NCBI GenBank assembly: GCA_018064855.1
Contig: JAGHUM010000003.1
Coordinates: forward strand, 1 to 64,000
DNA length: 64,000 nucleotides
Source: Candidatus Physcocola equi
Lineage (GTDB): Bacteria; Bacteroidota; Bacteroidia; Bacteroidales; Paludibacteraceae
Direction of reading: 5' to 3'
This document shows, piece after piece, positions 42,754 through 52,226 of the stretch. Each line of letters opens with the position of its first letter. Position 1 is the first letter of the stretch. The notes below the pieces were generated by a model. The model was not told where the DNA came from and searched no databases. It saw only the letters and a program-made list of their open reading frames with translations. The position numbers were made by a program, and so were the translations under genes.

Positions 42754-45219
42754 ATGTACACTTCAGCAGAAATCGCCCAAATGACGGGCGGACGCCTTGA
42801 AGGAGACGGAAACAAAAAAACAGCACACCTTTGTACCGACAGCCGCGCCCTTGCGATTGCAGAGCAGACATTGTTTATAGCCTTAAAAACCTCGCGGCGC
42901 AACGGTCACCAATATATCGACAATCTTTACAAAAACGGAGTTCGCAGTTTTCTGATCAGTGAGCCCAAGGCCATGATAGGGAAAAGTGACGCCGATTTTA
43001 TCGTTGTAAGCGACACGCTTGAAGCACTCCAGCGCCTTGCGGGTGAACACCGCCGCCGCTTCACCTGTCCGCTTATCAGCATCACAGGCAGCAACGGGAA
43101 AACCATCGTGAAAGAATGGCTCTATCAGTTGCTCCACGAAGACCACAAAATATGCAGGTCGCCAAGAAGTTACAACTCACAGATCGGCGTACCACTTTCA
43201 TTGTGGGAAATGTCGGAAGACACCGAACTGAGCATCATTGAAGCCGGCATCTCACAAGTAGGCGAAATGGGCAACCTCGCCCGCATCATCCGACCTACCA
43301 TCGGAGTATTCACCAACTTGGGAGAGGCTCACCAGGAAAACTTCGCAAGCCAGAAAGAGAAGTGCATGGAAAAAATGCAACTCTTTGAGCACTGCAACAC
43401 CATCATCTACAACAAAGACAACAAACTGGTGGATATCTGTGTGCATCAGGCTTGCCTGAATGCCGACCTCATCGGAATAGGCACCAGCAAAGATGCGGAC
43501 ATCCGCATTGTCAGCATTGAGAAAAACGGGAAACAGAGCACCATTGGCTATGAAGTTCCCCAAAAACACATTTCCGGCAACTACACAATCTATTACAGCG
43601 ACCAAGCATCCATTGAAAATTCAACCATCTGCTTGGGAGTAATGATACAGTTGGGCTACAACGCCGAACAAATCAGCGTCCGCATGAACAGATTAGAGCC
43701 GGTAGCCATGCGATTGGAGTTGAAACGCGGACAAAACGACTGCACCATCATAGACGACAGTTATAACAGCGACATCAACTCGCTCGCCATCGCATTGGAT
43801 TGCCTCAACCAGCAATCTGCCATAAAAGACAGCAAAAAGACATTGATATTGAGCGACATCATGCAAAGTGGCAAAACCGAAGAAGAATTGTATGATGAAG
43901 TGCAAGATTTAATATCGAGCAAAGGTCTCGACCGCCTTATTGGCATAGGCCAACAAATCAGTCAACACCAAGACCAACTGCACGTGGGAGAGAAACATTT
44001 CTTCACCACCACAGCCGACTTTATCGCTCACTTCGGCAGTTTTGCATTCCACCATGAGACCATACTGCTCAAAGGCAGCCGCCAATTCCACTTTGAAGAC
44101 ATCAGCGACTTGCTGTCTTACGCCGTTCATGAAACCATTATGGAGGTAAACCTGAGCGCATTGGTGAGCAACTTCAACTATTTCAGGAGTTTTCTGAAAC
44201 CAGGCACAAAGATTTGCAGCATGGTAAAAGCCTACGCCTACGGTAGTGGAGATGTGGAAGTAAGCCGAGCCCTCCAGCAAAACGGTTGCGACTATCTGGC
44301 AGTGGCAGTAGCCGATGAAGGTGCCAACCTGCGCAAAGAAGGAATCCATATTCCAATCATGGTGATGGACCCTGCGCCAAACACGTTCCCCAAAATATTT
44401 GAATACAATCTCGAACCAGAGATTTATAACTTCAAGATGCTGGAATTGGTGATAAAAGAAGCCAAACGGATGGACATCACCGACTACCCTATCCACTTGA
44501 AGATAGACACCGGCATGCACCGCCTTGGTTTCATTCCAGACGAAATTGCGGAATTGATAGAAGTGCTGAAAAGCCAGAATCAAGTGCGACCTCGCAGCGT
44601 GTTCAGCCACTTGGTAGGTAGCGACAGCGCCGATTTTGACTCATTCACACTCCAACAAATCGAGACATTTGAAAATGTCAGGAAACAGTTGGAAAACGCG
44701 TTTGACTACAAAATCATGGCTCACATCTGCAACTCGGCAGGCATAGAGCGTTTCAGCCAATACCAATACGACATGGTGCGTCTGGGCATCGGGCACTATG
44801 GCATAAGCGCCATAGACAACAGTCGTTTGCAGGAAGTATGTGCCCTTAAAACCAACATTTTCCAGATAAAACATGTGCCAGCCAACGAGACTGTAGGCTA
44901 CAGCCGCAAAGGAAAACTCAGCCAGGACAGCGTCATCGGCGCCATACCTATCGGTTATGCAGACGGACTTGACCGCCACCTTGGCAACCGAAAAGGTAAA
45001 GTGTGGATCAATGGGAAATTCGCTCCTATCGTAGGAAACGTCTGCATGGACGTCTGCATGATTGACCTTACAGGCATAGACGCCCAAGAGGGAGACGTGG
45101 TGGAAGTATTCGGTCCTCACCAAAGCATTTGCGAGGTAGCTGACCTGCTTGGCACCATTCCTTACGAAATACTTACCAGTGTAAGCAGACGCGTAAAACG
45201 CGTATATGTAATCAACTAA
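42754..45219 (+). CDS. murF-alr: fused MurF ligase and alanine racemase
   Basis: This 821-residue cytosolic protein carries two cell-wall enzymes, a fusion typical of Bacteroidetes. The N-terminal part (1-450) is MurF, which adds D-Ala-D-Ala to UDP-MurNAc-tripeptide; its ATP loop is ITGSNGKTIVKEW (Lys116). The C-terminal part (about 455-821) is a PLP alanine racemase, with Lys492 in SMVKAYAYGSGDVEVS and catalytic Tyr716 in VGYSRKGKL. The fusion joins production of D-Ala with its use. It is co-transcribed with a membrane protein upstream and a nitroreductase downstream. Confidence 0.95.
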   Translation: MYTSAEIAQMTGGRLEGDGNKKTAHLCTDSRALAIAEQTLFIALKTSRRNGHQYIDNLYKNGVRSFLISEPKAMIGKSDADFIVVSDTLEALQRLAGEHRRRFTCPLISITGSNGKTIVKEWLYQLLHEDHKICRSPRSYNSQIGVPLSLWEMSEDTELSIIEAGISQVGEMGNLARIIRPTIGVFTNLGEAHQENFASQKEKCMEKMQLFEHCNTIIYNKDNKLVDICVHQACLNADLIGIGTSKDADIRIVSIEKNGKQSTIGYEVPQKHISGNYTIYYSDQASIENSTICLGVMIQLGYNAEQISVRMNRLEPVAMRLELKRGQNDCTIIDDSYNSDINSLAIALDCLNQQSAIKDSKKTLILSDIMQSGKTEEELYDEVQDLISSKGLDRLIGIGQQISQHQDQLHVGEKHFFTTTADFIAHFGSFAFHHETILLKGSRQFHFEDISDLLSYAVHETIMEVNLSALVSNFNYFRSFLKPGTKICSMVKAYAYGSGDVEVSRALQQNGCDYLAVAVADEGANLRKEGIHIPIMVMDPAPNTFPKIFEYNLEPEIYNFKMLELVIKEAKRMDITDYPIHLKIDTGMHRLGFIPDEIAELIEVLKSQNQVRPRSVFSHLVGSDSADFDSFTLQQIETFENVRKQLENAFDYKIMAHICNSAGIERFSQYQYDMVRLGIGHYGISAIDNSRLQEVCALKTNIFQIKHVPANETVGYSRKGKLSQDSVIGAIPIGYADGLDRHLGNRKGKVWINGKFAPIVGNVCMDVCMIDLTGIDAQEGDVVEVFGPHQSICEVADLLGTIPYEILTSVSRRVKRVYVIN

Positions 45220-45239
45220 TAAGCTGTTTAAAAATATCC

Positions 45240-45929
45240 ATGACACTACTCGAAGCCATAGCAGCACGACATTCAGTCAGAAAATATAAAGACCTCCCCC
45301 TGCCACAAGACGTGGTGGAGAACATTCAGCAAAAAACAGAAACTGTTAATGCAGAAAGTGGGCTTCACATCCAGTTGGTGACCAACGAGCCCAAGGGATT
45401 TAAAGGTCTGCTTTGCTATGGTACTTTCAAAGGAGTGAAGAATTACCTCGTAATTGCCGGGAAAAAAGGTCAAGACCTTGACGAAAAAGTGGGTTACTAC
45501 GGCGAACAGCTGGTGCTTTTAGCGCAACAACTTGGTCTAAACACCTGCTGGGCGGCATTGACCTATCAAAAAGTGAAAGGCGCATTCACCCTGAACGATG
45601 ACGAAAAAGTAATTTGTTTTATCGCGTTGGGATATGGAGAAACACAAGGCTCAATGCGAAAACACAAGCGTGTGGAAGAGTTGAGCAATGCCACAGAAGA
45701 CAGTCCGACATGGTTCAGGCAAGGAATGGAAGCAGCACGTCTGGCACCCACAGCAATCAACCAACAAAAATTCCACATCGAATATATTGACGAAGGCAAG
45801 AATGGGAAACCGAGAGTAAAAGCAGAACGATTGTTTTCGTTTTTCGGATATACCAAAATGGATTTAGGCATCGTAAAACTACATTTTGAGATAGGTGCAG
45901 GCAAAGAGAACTTTGAGTGGATTTCGTAA
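45240..45929 (+). CDS. nitroreductase family protein
   Basis: This 229-residue flavoprotein of the TM-nitroreductase type begins LLEAIAARHSVRKYKDLPLP, the FMN-phosphate-binding RHSVR motif. GYYGEQLVLLAQQLGLNTCW and ARLAPTAINQQKFHI complete the pattern. Physiological substrate unknown. It follows murF-alr by 20 bp, a gap that contains the sequence AAGCTGTTTAAAA, which resembles the end of the MITE-like element. Confidence 0.85.
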   Translation: MTLLEAIAARHSVRKYKDLPLPQDVVENIQQKTETVNAESGLHIQLVTNEPKGFKGLLCYGTFKGVKNYLVIAGKKGQDLDEKVGYYGEQLVLLAQQLGLNTCWAALTYQKVKGAFTLNDDEKVICFIALGYGETQGSMRKHKRVEELSNATEDSPTWFRQGMEAARLAPTAINQQKFHIEYIDEGKNGKPRVKAERLFSFFGYTKMDLGIVKLHFEIGAGKENFEWIS

Positions 45930-46046
45930 AAAAATGATTCCCTTAAAAACACTCTATAAATCCGTAAAAAAATTCTTCAGCAAAAAAAATCAAACAGCAT
46001 CTCAAAAAAAATCGCTAAAACATTTGGAAAAAGGGAAAATAAAGTC

Positions 46047-46054
46047 TAACTTTG
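46047..46054 (+). promoter_or_regulatory. -7 promoter box for tRNA-Cys
   Basis: TAACTTTG lies 20 bp before the first base of tRNA-Cys. Confidence 0.55.
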
Positions 46055-46073
46055 CATCGCAATTAAGAACAAC

Positions 46074-46145
46074 GGTCTCTTGGATGAGTGGCTTAGTCAC
46101 CGGTCTGCAAAACCGTTTACGGCGGTTCGAATCCGCCAGAGACCT
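46074..46145 (+). tRNA. tRNA-Cys (anticodon GCA)
   Basis: The 72-nt sequence folds with acceptor GGTCTCT/AGAGACC, anticodon loop CTGCAAA (GCA) in stem CGGT/ACCG and T arm GGCGGTTCGAATCCGCC. The discriminator base is T (U73), the hallmark of tRNA-Cys. No CCA is encoded. Confidence 0.95.
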
Positions 46146-46146
46146 C

Positions 46147-46178
46147 AAAGCATCGAAAGTAATTTCGGTGCTTTTTTT
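46147..46178 (+). terminator. terminator of tRNA-Cys
   Basis: AAAGCATCGAAA-GTAA-TTTCGGTGCTTT forms a stem followed by a T-run, directly behind the tRNA. Confidence 0.8.
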
Positions 46179-46238
46179 TATTTGGATAAGTTTTAATAAA
46201 GTTACCAAGGATTGACAACCATCATCAAGAAGAAAAAA

Positions 46239-47531
46239 ATGAAAGAAATACGAGAGACAGAACCTCGAAGACCCAACCTATGGGCACTTAGTCCACTGAT
46301 CCTGTTTCTATGCCTGTATGTAGTGACTGCCGTCGTTGCCAAAGACTTTTATGCCGTTCCCATCACGGTAGCATTCGCCACATCGTCCGCCTTCGCCATT
46401 GTGATGACCAAAGGAATCAGTTTAAGTCAGCGCATCGACCAATATAGCAAAGGAGCAGGAAACTCCAACATCATGCTGATGATATGGATCTTTGTTATGG
46501 CAGGAGCATTTGCGCAAAGCGCCAAAAGCATGGGAGCAGTAGATGCCACAGTACAAGCAACTCTACATCTCATGCCAGAGAGTATGTTATTGCCCGGACT
46601 ATTTATAGCAGCCTGTTTCATATCCCTTTCAATCGGCACATCCGTTGGTACCATTGTAGCCCTCACACCAGTAGCAGCCGGCATTGCCAGTCAAACAGGA
46701 GGAGACACCGCAATGGTGGTAGCCATCGTAGTAGGCGGCGCATTCTTCGGTGACAACCTTTCGTTCATATCAGACACCACCATCGTTGCCACTCAAACGA
46801 TGGGTTGCGAAATGAAAGACAAATTCAAAGCCAACATATTCATCGTATTGCCAGCCGCCATCGCCGTACTGGTTTATTACAGTCTCTTTGGTGGGGAACT
46901 GCACAGCCCCGCATCGGAAGGAGAAATCGAATGGCTGAAGGTTCTACCCTACATGGCAGTCCTCGTAACCGCAATCATTGGACTTAATGTGATGGTTGTT
47001 CTCGCAATAGGTATAATTTTGGCCGGCATTGTCGGCATCAGCCTTGGCAGTTACAACGCCATCGGTTATATGGGCAGCATGGGAGACGGCATTATCGGCA
47101 TGGGAGAACTGATCATAGTGACAATGATGGCCGGTGGAATGTTGGAGTTGATTCGATTCAATGGCGGAATATCGTACATCACCAGTAAACTCAGCAAACA
47201 GGTAAGCGGCAAAAGAAGCGGCAGTCTTTGCATAGCGGCATTGGTCATGATCAGCGATTTTTGCACCGCCAACAACACTGTCGCCATAGTAACAGTTGGG
47301 CCAATCGCTAAGCAGATAGCAGACAAGTGCGGTCTGACGCCCAAAAAAGCAGCCAGCATTTTAGACACCTTCTCTTGCTTTGCACAAGGGCTGATCCCAT
47401 ACGGAGCACAGGTTTTGATGGCCTCTGGACTAAGCCAAGTGTCATCAGTAGACATCATATCTCACCTCTACTACCCTTTTGGCGTAGGTATTTGCGCCAC
47501 AATAGCCTGCCTAATGACGAAGAAGCCTTGA
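46239..47531 (+). CDS. nhaC: NhaC-family Na+/H+ antiporter
   Basis: This 430-residue inner-membrane protein has about 11-12 transmembrane helices. The segments SIGTSVGTIVALTPVAAG, GGAFFGDNLSFISDTTI and ISDFCTANNTVAIVTVGP match the NhaC/YfkE-type antiporter core. It exchanges sodium for protons or a related amino-acid/ion pair. I use the ATG at 46239 (MKEIRETEPRRPN); the longer frame begins with TTG and a Lys run. Single gene, no clear terminator. Confidence 0.88.
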   Translation: MKEIRETEPRRPNLWALSPLILFLCLYVVTAVVAKDFYAVPITVAFATSSAFAIVMTKGISLSQRIDQYSKGAGNSNIMLMIWIFVMAGAFAQSAKSMGAVDATVQATLHLMPESMLLPGLFIAACFISLSIGTSVGTIVALTPVAAGIASQTGGDTAMVVAIVVGGAFFGDNLSFISDTTIVATQTMGCEMKDKFKANIFIVLPAAIAVLVYYSLFGGELHSPASEGEIEWLKVLPYMAVLVTAIIGLNVMVVLAIGIILAGIVGISLGSYNAIGYMGSMGDGIIGMGELIIVTMMAGGMLELIRFNGGISYITSKLSKQVSGKRSGSLCIAALVMISDFCTANNTVAIVTVGPIAKQIADKCGLTPKKAASILDTFSCFAQGLIPYGAQVLMASGLSQVSSVDIISHLYYPFGVGICATIACLMTKKP

Positions 47532-47589
47532 AACAGAAAAAAATGTGCGTCTTGAATAAACAATAAACAAGAAAAAAGTAATTGAAAAA

Positions 47590-48522
47590 ATGAACGAATT
47601 GCTTAAAATAAAAGAGAAAAAAGGCTCAAAAATAGCTCTATATCTATTTAACTCAATCATCATCTGCTTTTTCATTTATATTCTCAGATGCTACTTTGAT
47701 ACAACCGATGGAGAATTAGACCACCCCGCTATTTTTGGAATATGCCTATTCCTGATATTCGTCAGCACAGTCTCTATCGTCAACCTATGGAAAGCTAAAG
47801 AACCATTTCTAACAATTAGCGATCAAGGCATAATGCTTCAACGCGCAAATTACGAATACTTTATCAACCTAACCAACATAAAAAGAATCCTGTTTTTCGA
47901 AGGGGAATCAAAAGACCATGGTAAATGGTTGTTGATTCAATTAAACAATAGTTTGATAAGGCCCGTCTGTTTGAAAAATTTCAGATATAAATCCAAGAAT
48001 ATCAATGAAACTCTCAGCATGCTGCAACAAAAGAAGGGAATTGGCTACAAATATTCGCAATCAATAAATCTTGTTGAAGATCTTTTTACAACCAGTGAAG
48101 TCAAGCCACAAGGTGAACACACTACGGAAATAACAATCAAGACAGAAATCCTACTCATAGCTGCATTTCTTTTTCTGGCCATATGTGTCTATTTAGAGGT
48201 CGGACAAAGTATGAAAGGTTTAATTGGCTGCACCGTTTTCACAATATTCAGCGTTGGGTTACCGATATTATCCATAATCGATAAAAAAGATAATGGGGAA
48301 AAACAATTAAACATGAATGGGAAAGGCTTTTTCAACAGCAAAGGAATGGTTTTGTGGGAACACATAAGTTTCCTGAAACTTGAGAGCGGTGGGAAATACT
48401 CTTATTTGTATGCCCACATGAAAAACGGAGATGATGTACTAACTCCGGATATTAGCACAATCGAAATGGAAGAAGAAGCCAGCTACTACGCACAACAATT
48501 TATGCCCATTCAATATTGCTAA
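47590..48522 (+). CDS. membrane protein of unknown function with duplicated layout
   Basis: This 310-residue protein has two transmembrane pairs, about residues 18-65 and 186-230. Each pair is followed by a soluble beta-rich part (FLTISDQGIMLQRANYEYFI and MNGKGFFNSKGMVLWEHISF) that looks like a small PH-like or STM3941-like domain. The internal similarity suggests an old duplication. No catalytic residues are seen. Neighbours on both sides are unrelated. The 287-bp gap behind it holds no recognisable gene, only the promoter of the VWA gene. Confidence 0.65.
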   Translation: MNELLKIKEKKGSKIALYLFNSIIICFFIYILRCYFDTTDGELDHPAIFGICLFLIFVSTVSIVNLWKAKEPFLTISDQGIMLQRANYEYFINLTNIKRILFFEGESKDHGKWLLIQLNNSLIRPVCLKNFRYKSKNINETLSMLQQKKGIGYKYSQSINLVEDLFTTSEVKPQGEHTTEITIKTEILLIAAFLFLAICVYLEVGQSMKGLIGCTVFTIFSVGLPILSIIDKKDNGEKQLNMNGKGFFNSKGMVLWEHISFLKLESGGKYSYLYAHMKNGDDVLTPDISTIEMEEEASYYAQQFMPIQYC

Positions 48523-48754
48523 ACCATAGAGGAAGGCAAAAACCTGGCAGAATGAAAGTACATGTAGCACATATCATTACCACCATGGCTGGCCTATTTC
48601 TACGGAAGTATGGTGATTGGGGTATATGAACTGAGAGATATGGGTTGTAGGTTGGAAGAACCGAGAAATGGGAAATGAAATGGTTGCTATTGTAAAATGA
48701 AAATGACAAAAAAATACAACGTTGTAGGAATTTTAGGATGAAAAATGGGTGCTG

Positions 48755-48762
48755 TATATTTG
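48755..48762 (+). promoter_or_regulatory. -7 promoter box for the VWA gene
   Basis: TATATTTG lies 48 bp upstream of the ATG at 48810. Confidence 0.5.
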
Positions 48763-48809
48763 CATCAAGAAAAAAACAACAGCAAATATCAACACTTAAA
48801 TAACAGATT

Positions 48810-49484
48810 ATGAAACAGAAAATTTACAACATGCTCATTTTGGACAAAAGCGGTTCAATGAACAGCATCCGTGAAGCAACCGTAGGCGGCGTGAACGAAA
48901 CCATCGGCGGCGTAAAAAGCGTTGCAAAGAAGAACGCCGAAGAACAAGAACATTTTTTCTCCCTTTTCCAGTTCTGCGGATGCGAAAAAACATTCGTGAA
49001 ACACAACATTCCCGCCGATGAAGCCGAACTTATCACCATGAACGATTTTGTACCATGCTGCAACACCCCACTCTACGACGCCATTGGAATTGCCTGCAAC
49101 AAATTGGAACACGAAATTGAAAATGAAGGAAACGCATTGGTTCAAGTTACCATCATCACAGACGGATATGAAAATTCATCAACAGAGTACCGAGCAAACG
49201 ATGTGAAAAGTCTGATTGAAAGACTTCGCAGAAAAGGATGGACCTTTGCTTATATGGGTGCGAACCATGACGTGAAAGAAGTGGGAGAACTGCTTTCCAT
49301 CAGAAACACCATGTCTTTCAACGCAGATGTGGAAGGCACACGTCACGCATTCGCTGTTCAAAGAGCCGCAAACGAGAACTGGTCAGATAGAGTTAAAGCA
49401 GTCGAATTCTGCAACTGCAGCATTAGTGAAAAGATAGCCCTTGACGAAGACTTTTTTGAAGACAAAGACGAAAAAAAGAAATGA
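48810..49484 (+). CDS. cytoplasmic von Willebrand factor A (VWA) domain protein
   Basis: This 224-residue protein lacks a signal or membrane segment. The metal-ion-dependent adhesion site is intact: DKSGSM (12-17), the Thr in CNTPLYDAIG and the Asp in ITDGYEN. Such cytosolic VWA proteins often act in stress or metal-resistance complexes (TerY-like) or with AAA ATPases; no such partner lies nearby. The tail is acidic then basic (DEDFFEDKDEKKK). The unknown 402-residue gene follows after 151 bp with its own promoter. Confidence 0.82.
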   Translation: MKQKIYNMLILDKSGSMNSIREATVGGVNETIGGVKSVAKKNAEEQEHFFSLFQFCGCEKTFVKHNIPADEAELITMNDFVPCCNTPLYDAIGIACNKLEHEIENEGNALVQVTIITDGYENSSTEYRANDVKSLIERLRRKGWTFAYMGANHDVKEVGELLSIRNTMSFNADVEGTRHAFAVQRAANENWSDRVKAVEFCNCSISEKIALDEDFFEDKDEKKK

Positions 49485-49559
49485 GTGGGCTCCAACTAAC
49501 TCAGCAATGAAATGAATGGAGAAAAAACGAAAAATCTGTAAAAATGTGAGAGAAAAGTT

Positions 49560-49567
49560 TATCTTTG
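49560..49567 (+). promoter_or_regulatory. -7 promoter box for the 402-residue gene
   Basis: TATCTTTG lies 69 bp upstream of the ATG at 49636. Confidence 0.4.
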
Positions 49568-49635
49568 TGGAAACATGGAGATAGACTTTTCTGCATATAA
49601 ACAACTTCTATAAATTCACCGATAAAAGAAACAAC

Positions 49636-50844
49636 ATGAACATCCAATTATACTCAAGTCTCTTTGATATTCCCAACATTAAAAACCTGGAATACCAGAC
49701 CATATACATCACCTACTCCAACCGTTATGAAACAGATGCTCAACAAGCCTATGAAGAGATAGTTTCCGGCAATGTAATCAGCAACTGCGGAATAGAATAC
49801 AGAGTTGAATTTCTGCCTATACCAGAACAACAAAAAGAAGTATTCGGTTTCACAATAAGACGATTCGATTTCAGCGCACTTGGAAGATACGCATTGCTGA
49901 CATACAGTTACGAGCCAAACCTCGATTCTCAACACATAACAAAAGCACAGGAAATCATCCGTACAGCAGAAGAATACACGAACTGGGACAGGAATGAATG
50001 GATAAAAGAATGCAATTACAAAGTGCCTCCCGTAGAGACACCAGAAGAATCCTGCGGAGTACAAAGTTCGAAAGGAACCACCTTTTCCGATTTCAAAAAG
50101 GGAAAATACGATGTAAAAGATAAAGTATTTCCTTCATTACAGTTTGAGATTATCATTCCAAGCAGAAAAGAGGTAATAACTGATTTTACTGCAGAAGGAT
50201 TTTCAGATAAGACTATTGAGCTTGAAGAAGAAACGATAAACACATATACAGAATCGCCAATAGCAGAGGAAAGAGAAGAAAAGAACACATTAGAAGAGTT
50301 GACAAATGATTTCAACCGCCTACTAAAAGAAAAACTAAAAAACGGATTCCCCCTGAACGCAAAACTGCTGCAAGACATCGCAAAAGAGATGAGTGTTTTG
50401 GTGCCCGAAGACGACGATGTGAAAATCATCGTAAACGAGAAATACGACGTCATTTTGACGACCGACAACAAAGAAGAAATAACCTTGAAATTCAATGGCA
50501 TCATCGACAAGGTGCTCTATTTGTTCTTTCTCGTTTACGCCGTGAGCATTCCACTGAGAGACCTATGTGACTACAAAAAAGAATTGAATAGAATATATCT
50601 TTACTGCAAACCAGGAGCAAGCGACGAAACGAGAATCCAAGCAATCGATAATTTGATTGACACCTCCACAGGAACAGTCAACCAAGTAAAATCGAGGATT
50701 TCCAAAGCCATCAGTCTAGCCATTCCGTCACCATCACAAAACGAGAAACTGAAAATAACGGGAAAAAGAAACGGCAACTTCTCCATAAAAATAGATAGAA
50801 GTTTGGTCAGCATATTTGGGAAATTTGATGGGCTCTATAACTGA
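49636..50844 (+). CDS. unrecognised 402-residue cytoplasmic protein
   Basis: No signal or membrane span is clear. The protein has an N-terminal folded part (about 1-125), a charged, Glu-rich middle linker (about 195-235, TIELEEETINTYTESPIAEE) and a C-terminal part (about 240-402). The C-terminal part contains a hydrophobic segment (KVLYLFFLVYAVSI) and helices ending in a Lys-rich tail. The C-terminal layout, with LCDYKKELNRIYLYC and RIQAIDNLIDTSTGTVNQVKSRISKAI, looks like a helical DNA- or protein-binding domain. I recognise no family. Convergent with the HD gene, 18 bp away, with no terminator between. Confidence 0.6.
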   Translation: MNIQLYSSLFDIPNIKNLEYQTIYITYSNRYETDAQQAYEEIVSGNVISNCGIEYRVEFLPIPEQQKEVFGFTIRRFDFSALGRYALLTYSYEPNLDSQHITKAQEIIRTAEEYTNWDRNEWIKECNYKVPPVETPEESCGVQSSKGTTFSDFKKGKYDVKDKVFPSLQFEIIIPSRKEVITDFTAEGFSDKTIELEEETINTYTESPIAEEREEKNTLEELTNDFNRLLKEKLKNGFPLNAKLLQDIAKEMSVLVPEDDDVKIIVNEKYDVILTTDNKEEITLKFNGIIDKVLYLFFLVYAVSIPLRDLCDYKKELNRIYLYCKPGASDETRIQAIDNLIDTSTGTVNQVKSRISKAISLAIPSPSQNEKLKITGKRNGNFSIKIDRSLVSIFGKFDGLYN

Positions 50845-50862
50845 GAAGCAGATAATACAGCC

Positions 50863-51501
50863 TTACATATCGGTACATTCTTTCCAGCACTTCTCAAAAA
50901 AAGATTTGAGCACTTCCTCATCATCAATAATGCATCGCAGCCGCTCCAGATTTTCGGCATTTCTTGATTGTGGCAGCCAAAGAGATAAATATCCTCCACG
51001 GGCGTATTTTTCGTTAAGATGCTGAATAAAACGTTCAAAATGCTGCAGTTTCGTCAATTCCGGATAATGAGAAAGGCCATATTGCACCGTTCGGAGCAAA
51101 ATTTTTTCCGGATTGATGTCGCGATCCGCCTCTGCAATTATCCTGCCCAACAACGACCGAGGAGCTGATTTAGCAGAAGCCCGATGATCTTCAACAGCCT
51201 GTGCCATCAACTCGATTTCCTCAGACGAGAACCATTCACGCAACCGAACGTCTTGACGCAGCATAGCGCCAGAAACCAAATGATGCGTTTCACGTCCGGC
51301 TGTAAGCCCCAAATCGTGGTAAGCAGCCGCCAGAAAGACGCAATCGGTACGCACCTCAGCATAATATTTTGCCAAATACAAAGCGTTGTCGATGACAGTT
51401 TCAGCGTGGCCCACTTGATGAGCGGCATCAAAAGAATGATAGCGCGGCAAAACAAACGCATTGACATATTCCACCAAAGAGGGAGTCAAAAAAACTTCCA
51501 T
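50863..51501 (-). CDS. HD-domain phosphohydrolase
   Basis: This 212-residue enzyme has the HD metal-binding pattern: His in QVGHAETVIDNA, the HD pair in AAAYHDLGL, and His in the VEDHRAS region. A further Asp lies in IIAEADRDI. Such proteins hydrolyse nucleotides or phosphoesters. I use the ATG at 51501 (MEVFLTPSLVEYV) because the longer frame from 51531 starts with an unlikely segment. Divergent from maf, with about 90 bp between starts. Confidence 0.83.
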   Translation of the reverse strand: MEVFLTPSLVEYVNAFVLPRYHSFDAAHQVGHAETVIDNALYLAKYYAEVRTDCVFLAAAYHDLGLTAGRETHHLVSGAMLRQDVRLREWFSSEEIELMAQAVEDHRASAKSAPRSLLGRIIAEADRDINPEKILLRTVQYGLSHYPELTKLQHFERFIQHLNEKYARGGYLSLWLPQSRNAENLERLRCIIDDEEVLKSFFEKCWKECTDM

Positions 51502-51559
51502 AAGACAAAAAGAATTAAAATCCAAACGCAAAGGAAGGTAAAAATGAGGAAAAATTGGG

Positions 51560-51567
51560 TAAATTTG
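51560..51567 (+). promoter_or_regulatory. -7 promoter box for maf
   Basis: TAAATTTG lies 24 bp upstream of the ATG at 51591. It also decides the start, since the longer open frame would begin upstream of this box. Confidence 0.5.
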
Positions 51568-51590
51568 CTCCGGAAAAAGATGATAAAAAC

Positions 51591-52163
51591 ATGTTGAATC
51601 AATATCGAATCATCCTTGCATCGGGCTCTCCCCGCCGCCAGGAACTGTTGAAAGGGTTGGAACTAACATTTAGTGTAAAAACCAAAAACGGCATAAAGGA
51701 AGACTACCCAGCCGACCTGAAAGGAGAAGAAATCCCCCTTCACATTGCCCGAAACAAAGCAAACGCATATCTGCAAGACCTTCAGGCCAACGACCTGCTC
51801 ATCACAGCAGACACTATCGTATGGAAAGACGGGAAAGTGCTTGGGAAGCCCAAAGATGAAGAAGAGGCCAAGCGCATGATACGTCAGTTAAGCGGAAGCG
51901 AGCACGAAGTCTTTACCGGTGTGTGCATCCGCACCCTCGACAAAGAAGACGCCTTCGTAGTTGGGAGCAAAGTACGCTTCACACAACTGAGCGACGAAGA
52001 AATCAACCATTATGTAGAACAATACCACCCTACCGACAAGGCAGGAGCCTATGGCATACAAGAATGGATCGGCTACATAGGCATTGAGCACATTGAAGGC
52101 AGCTATTTCAACATCATGGGGCTGCCAGTTCAGAAATTGTGGCAACACCTGAAAAACTTCTAA
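51591..52163 (+). CDS. maf: Maf-family nucleoside triphosphate pyrophosphatase
   Basis: This 190-residue enzyme would hydrolyse dTTP, UTP or modified nucleotides and has been linked to control of septum formation. The Maf motifs are clear: ILASGSPRRQELL near the N-terminus, ITADTIVWKDGKVLGKP in the middle and the KAGAYGIQ segment near the C-terminus. Start at 51591 is chosen because of the promoter position and the family's usual length. The DUF4105 gene follows 63 bp downstream. Confidence 0.92.
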   Translation: MLNQYRIILASGSPRRQELLKGLELTFSVKTKNGIKEDYPADLKGEEIPLHIARNKANAYLQDLQANDLLITADTIVWKDGKVLGKPKDEEEAKRMIRQLSGSEHEVFTGVCIRTLDKEDAFVVGSKVRFTQLSDEEINHYVEQYHPTDKAGAYGIQEWIGYIGIEHIEGSYFNIMGLPVQKLWQHLKNF

Positions 52164-52226
52164 CCGCGTAATTCCCCAAAACGCACAATCAGACGAGGGG
52201 AACCACACGAAAGACCACACAAAAAA

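Noticed and set aside
43909-44610. Minus-strand open frame of 233 codons
   Set aside because: Lies inside the alanine racemase part of murF-alr on the opposite strand, with no independent support.
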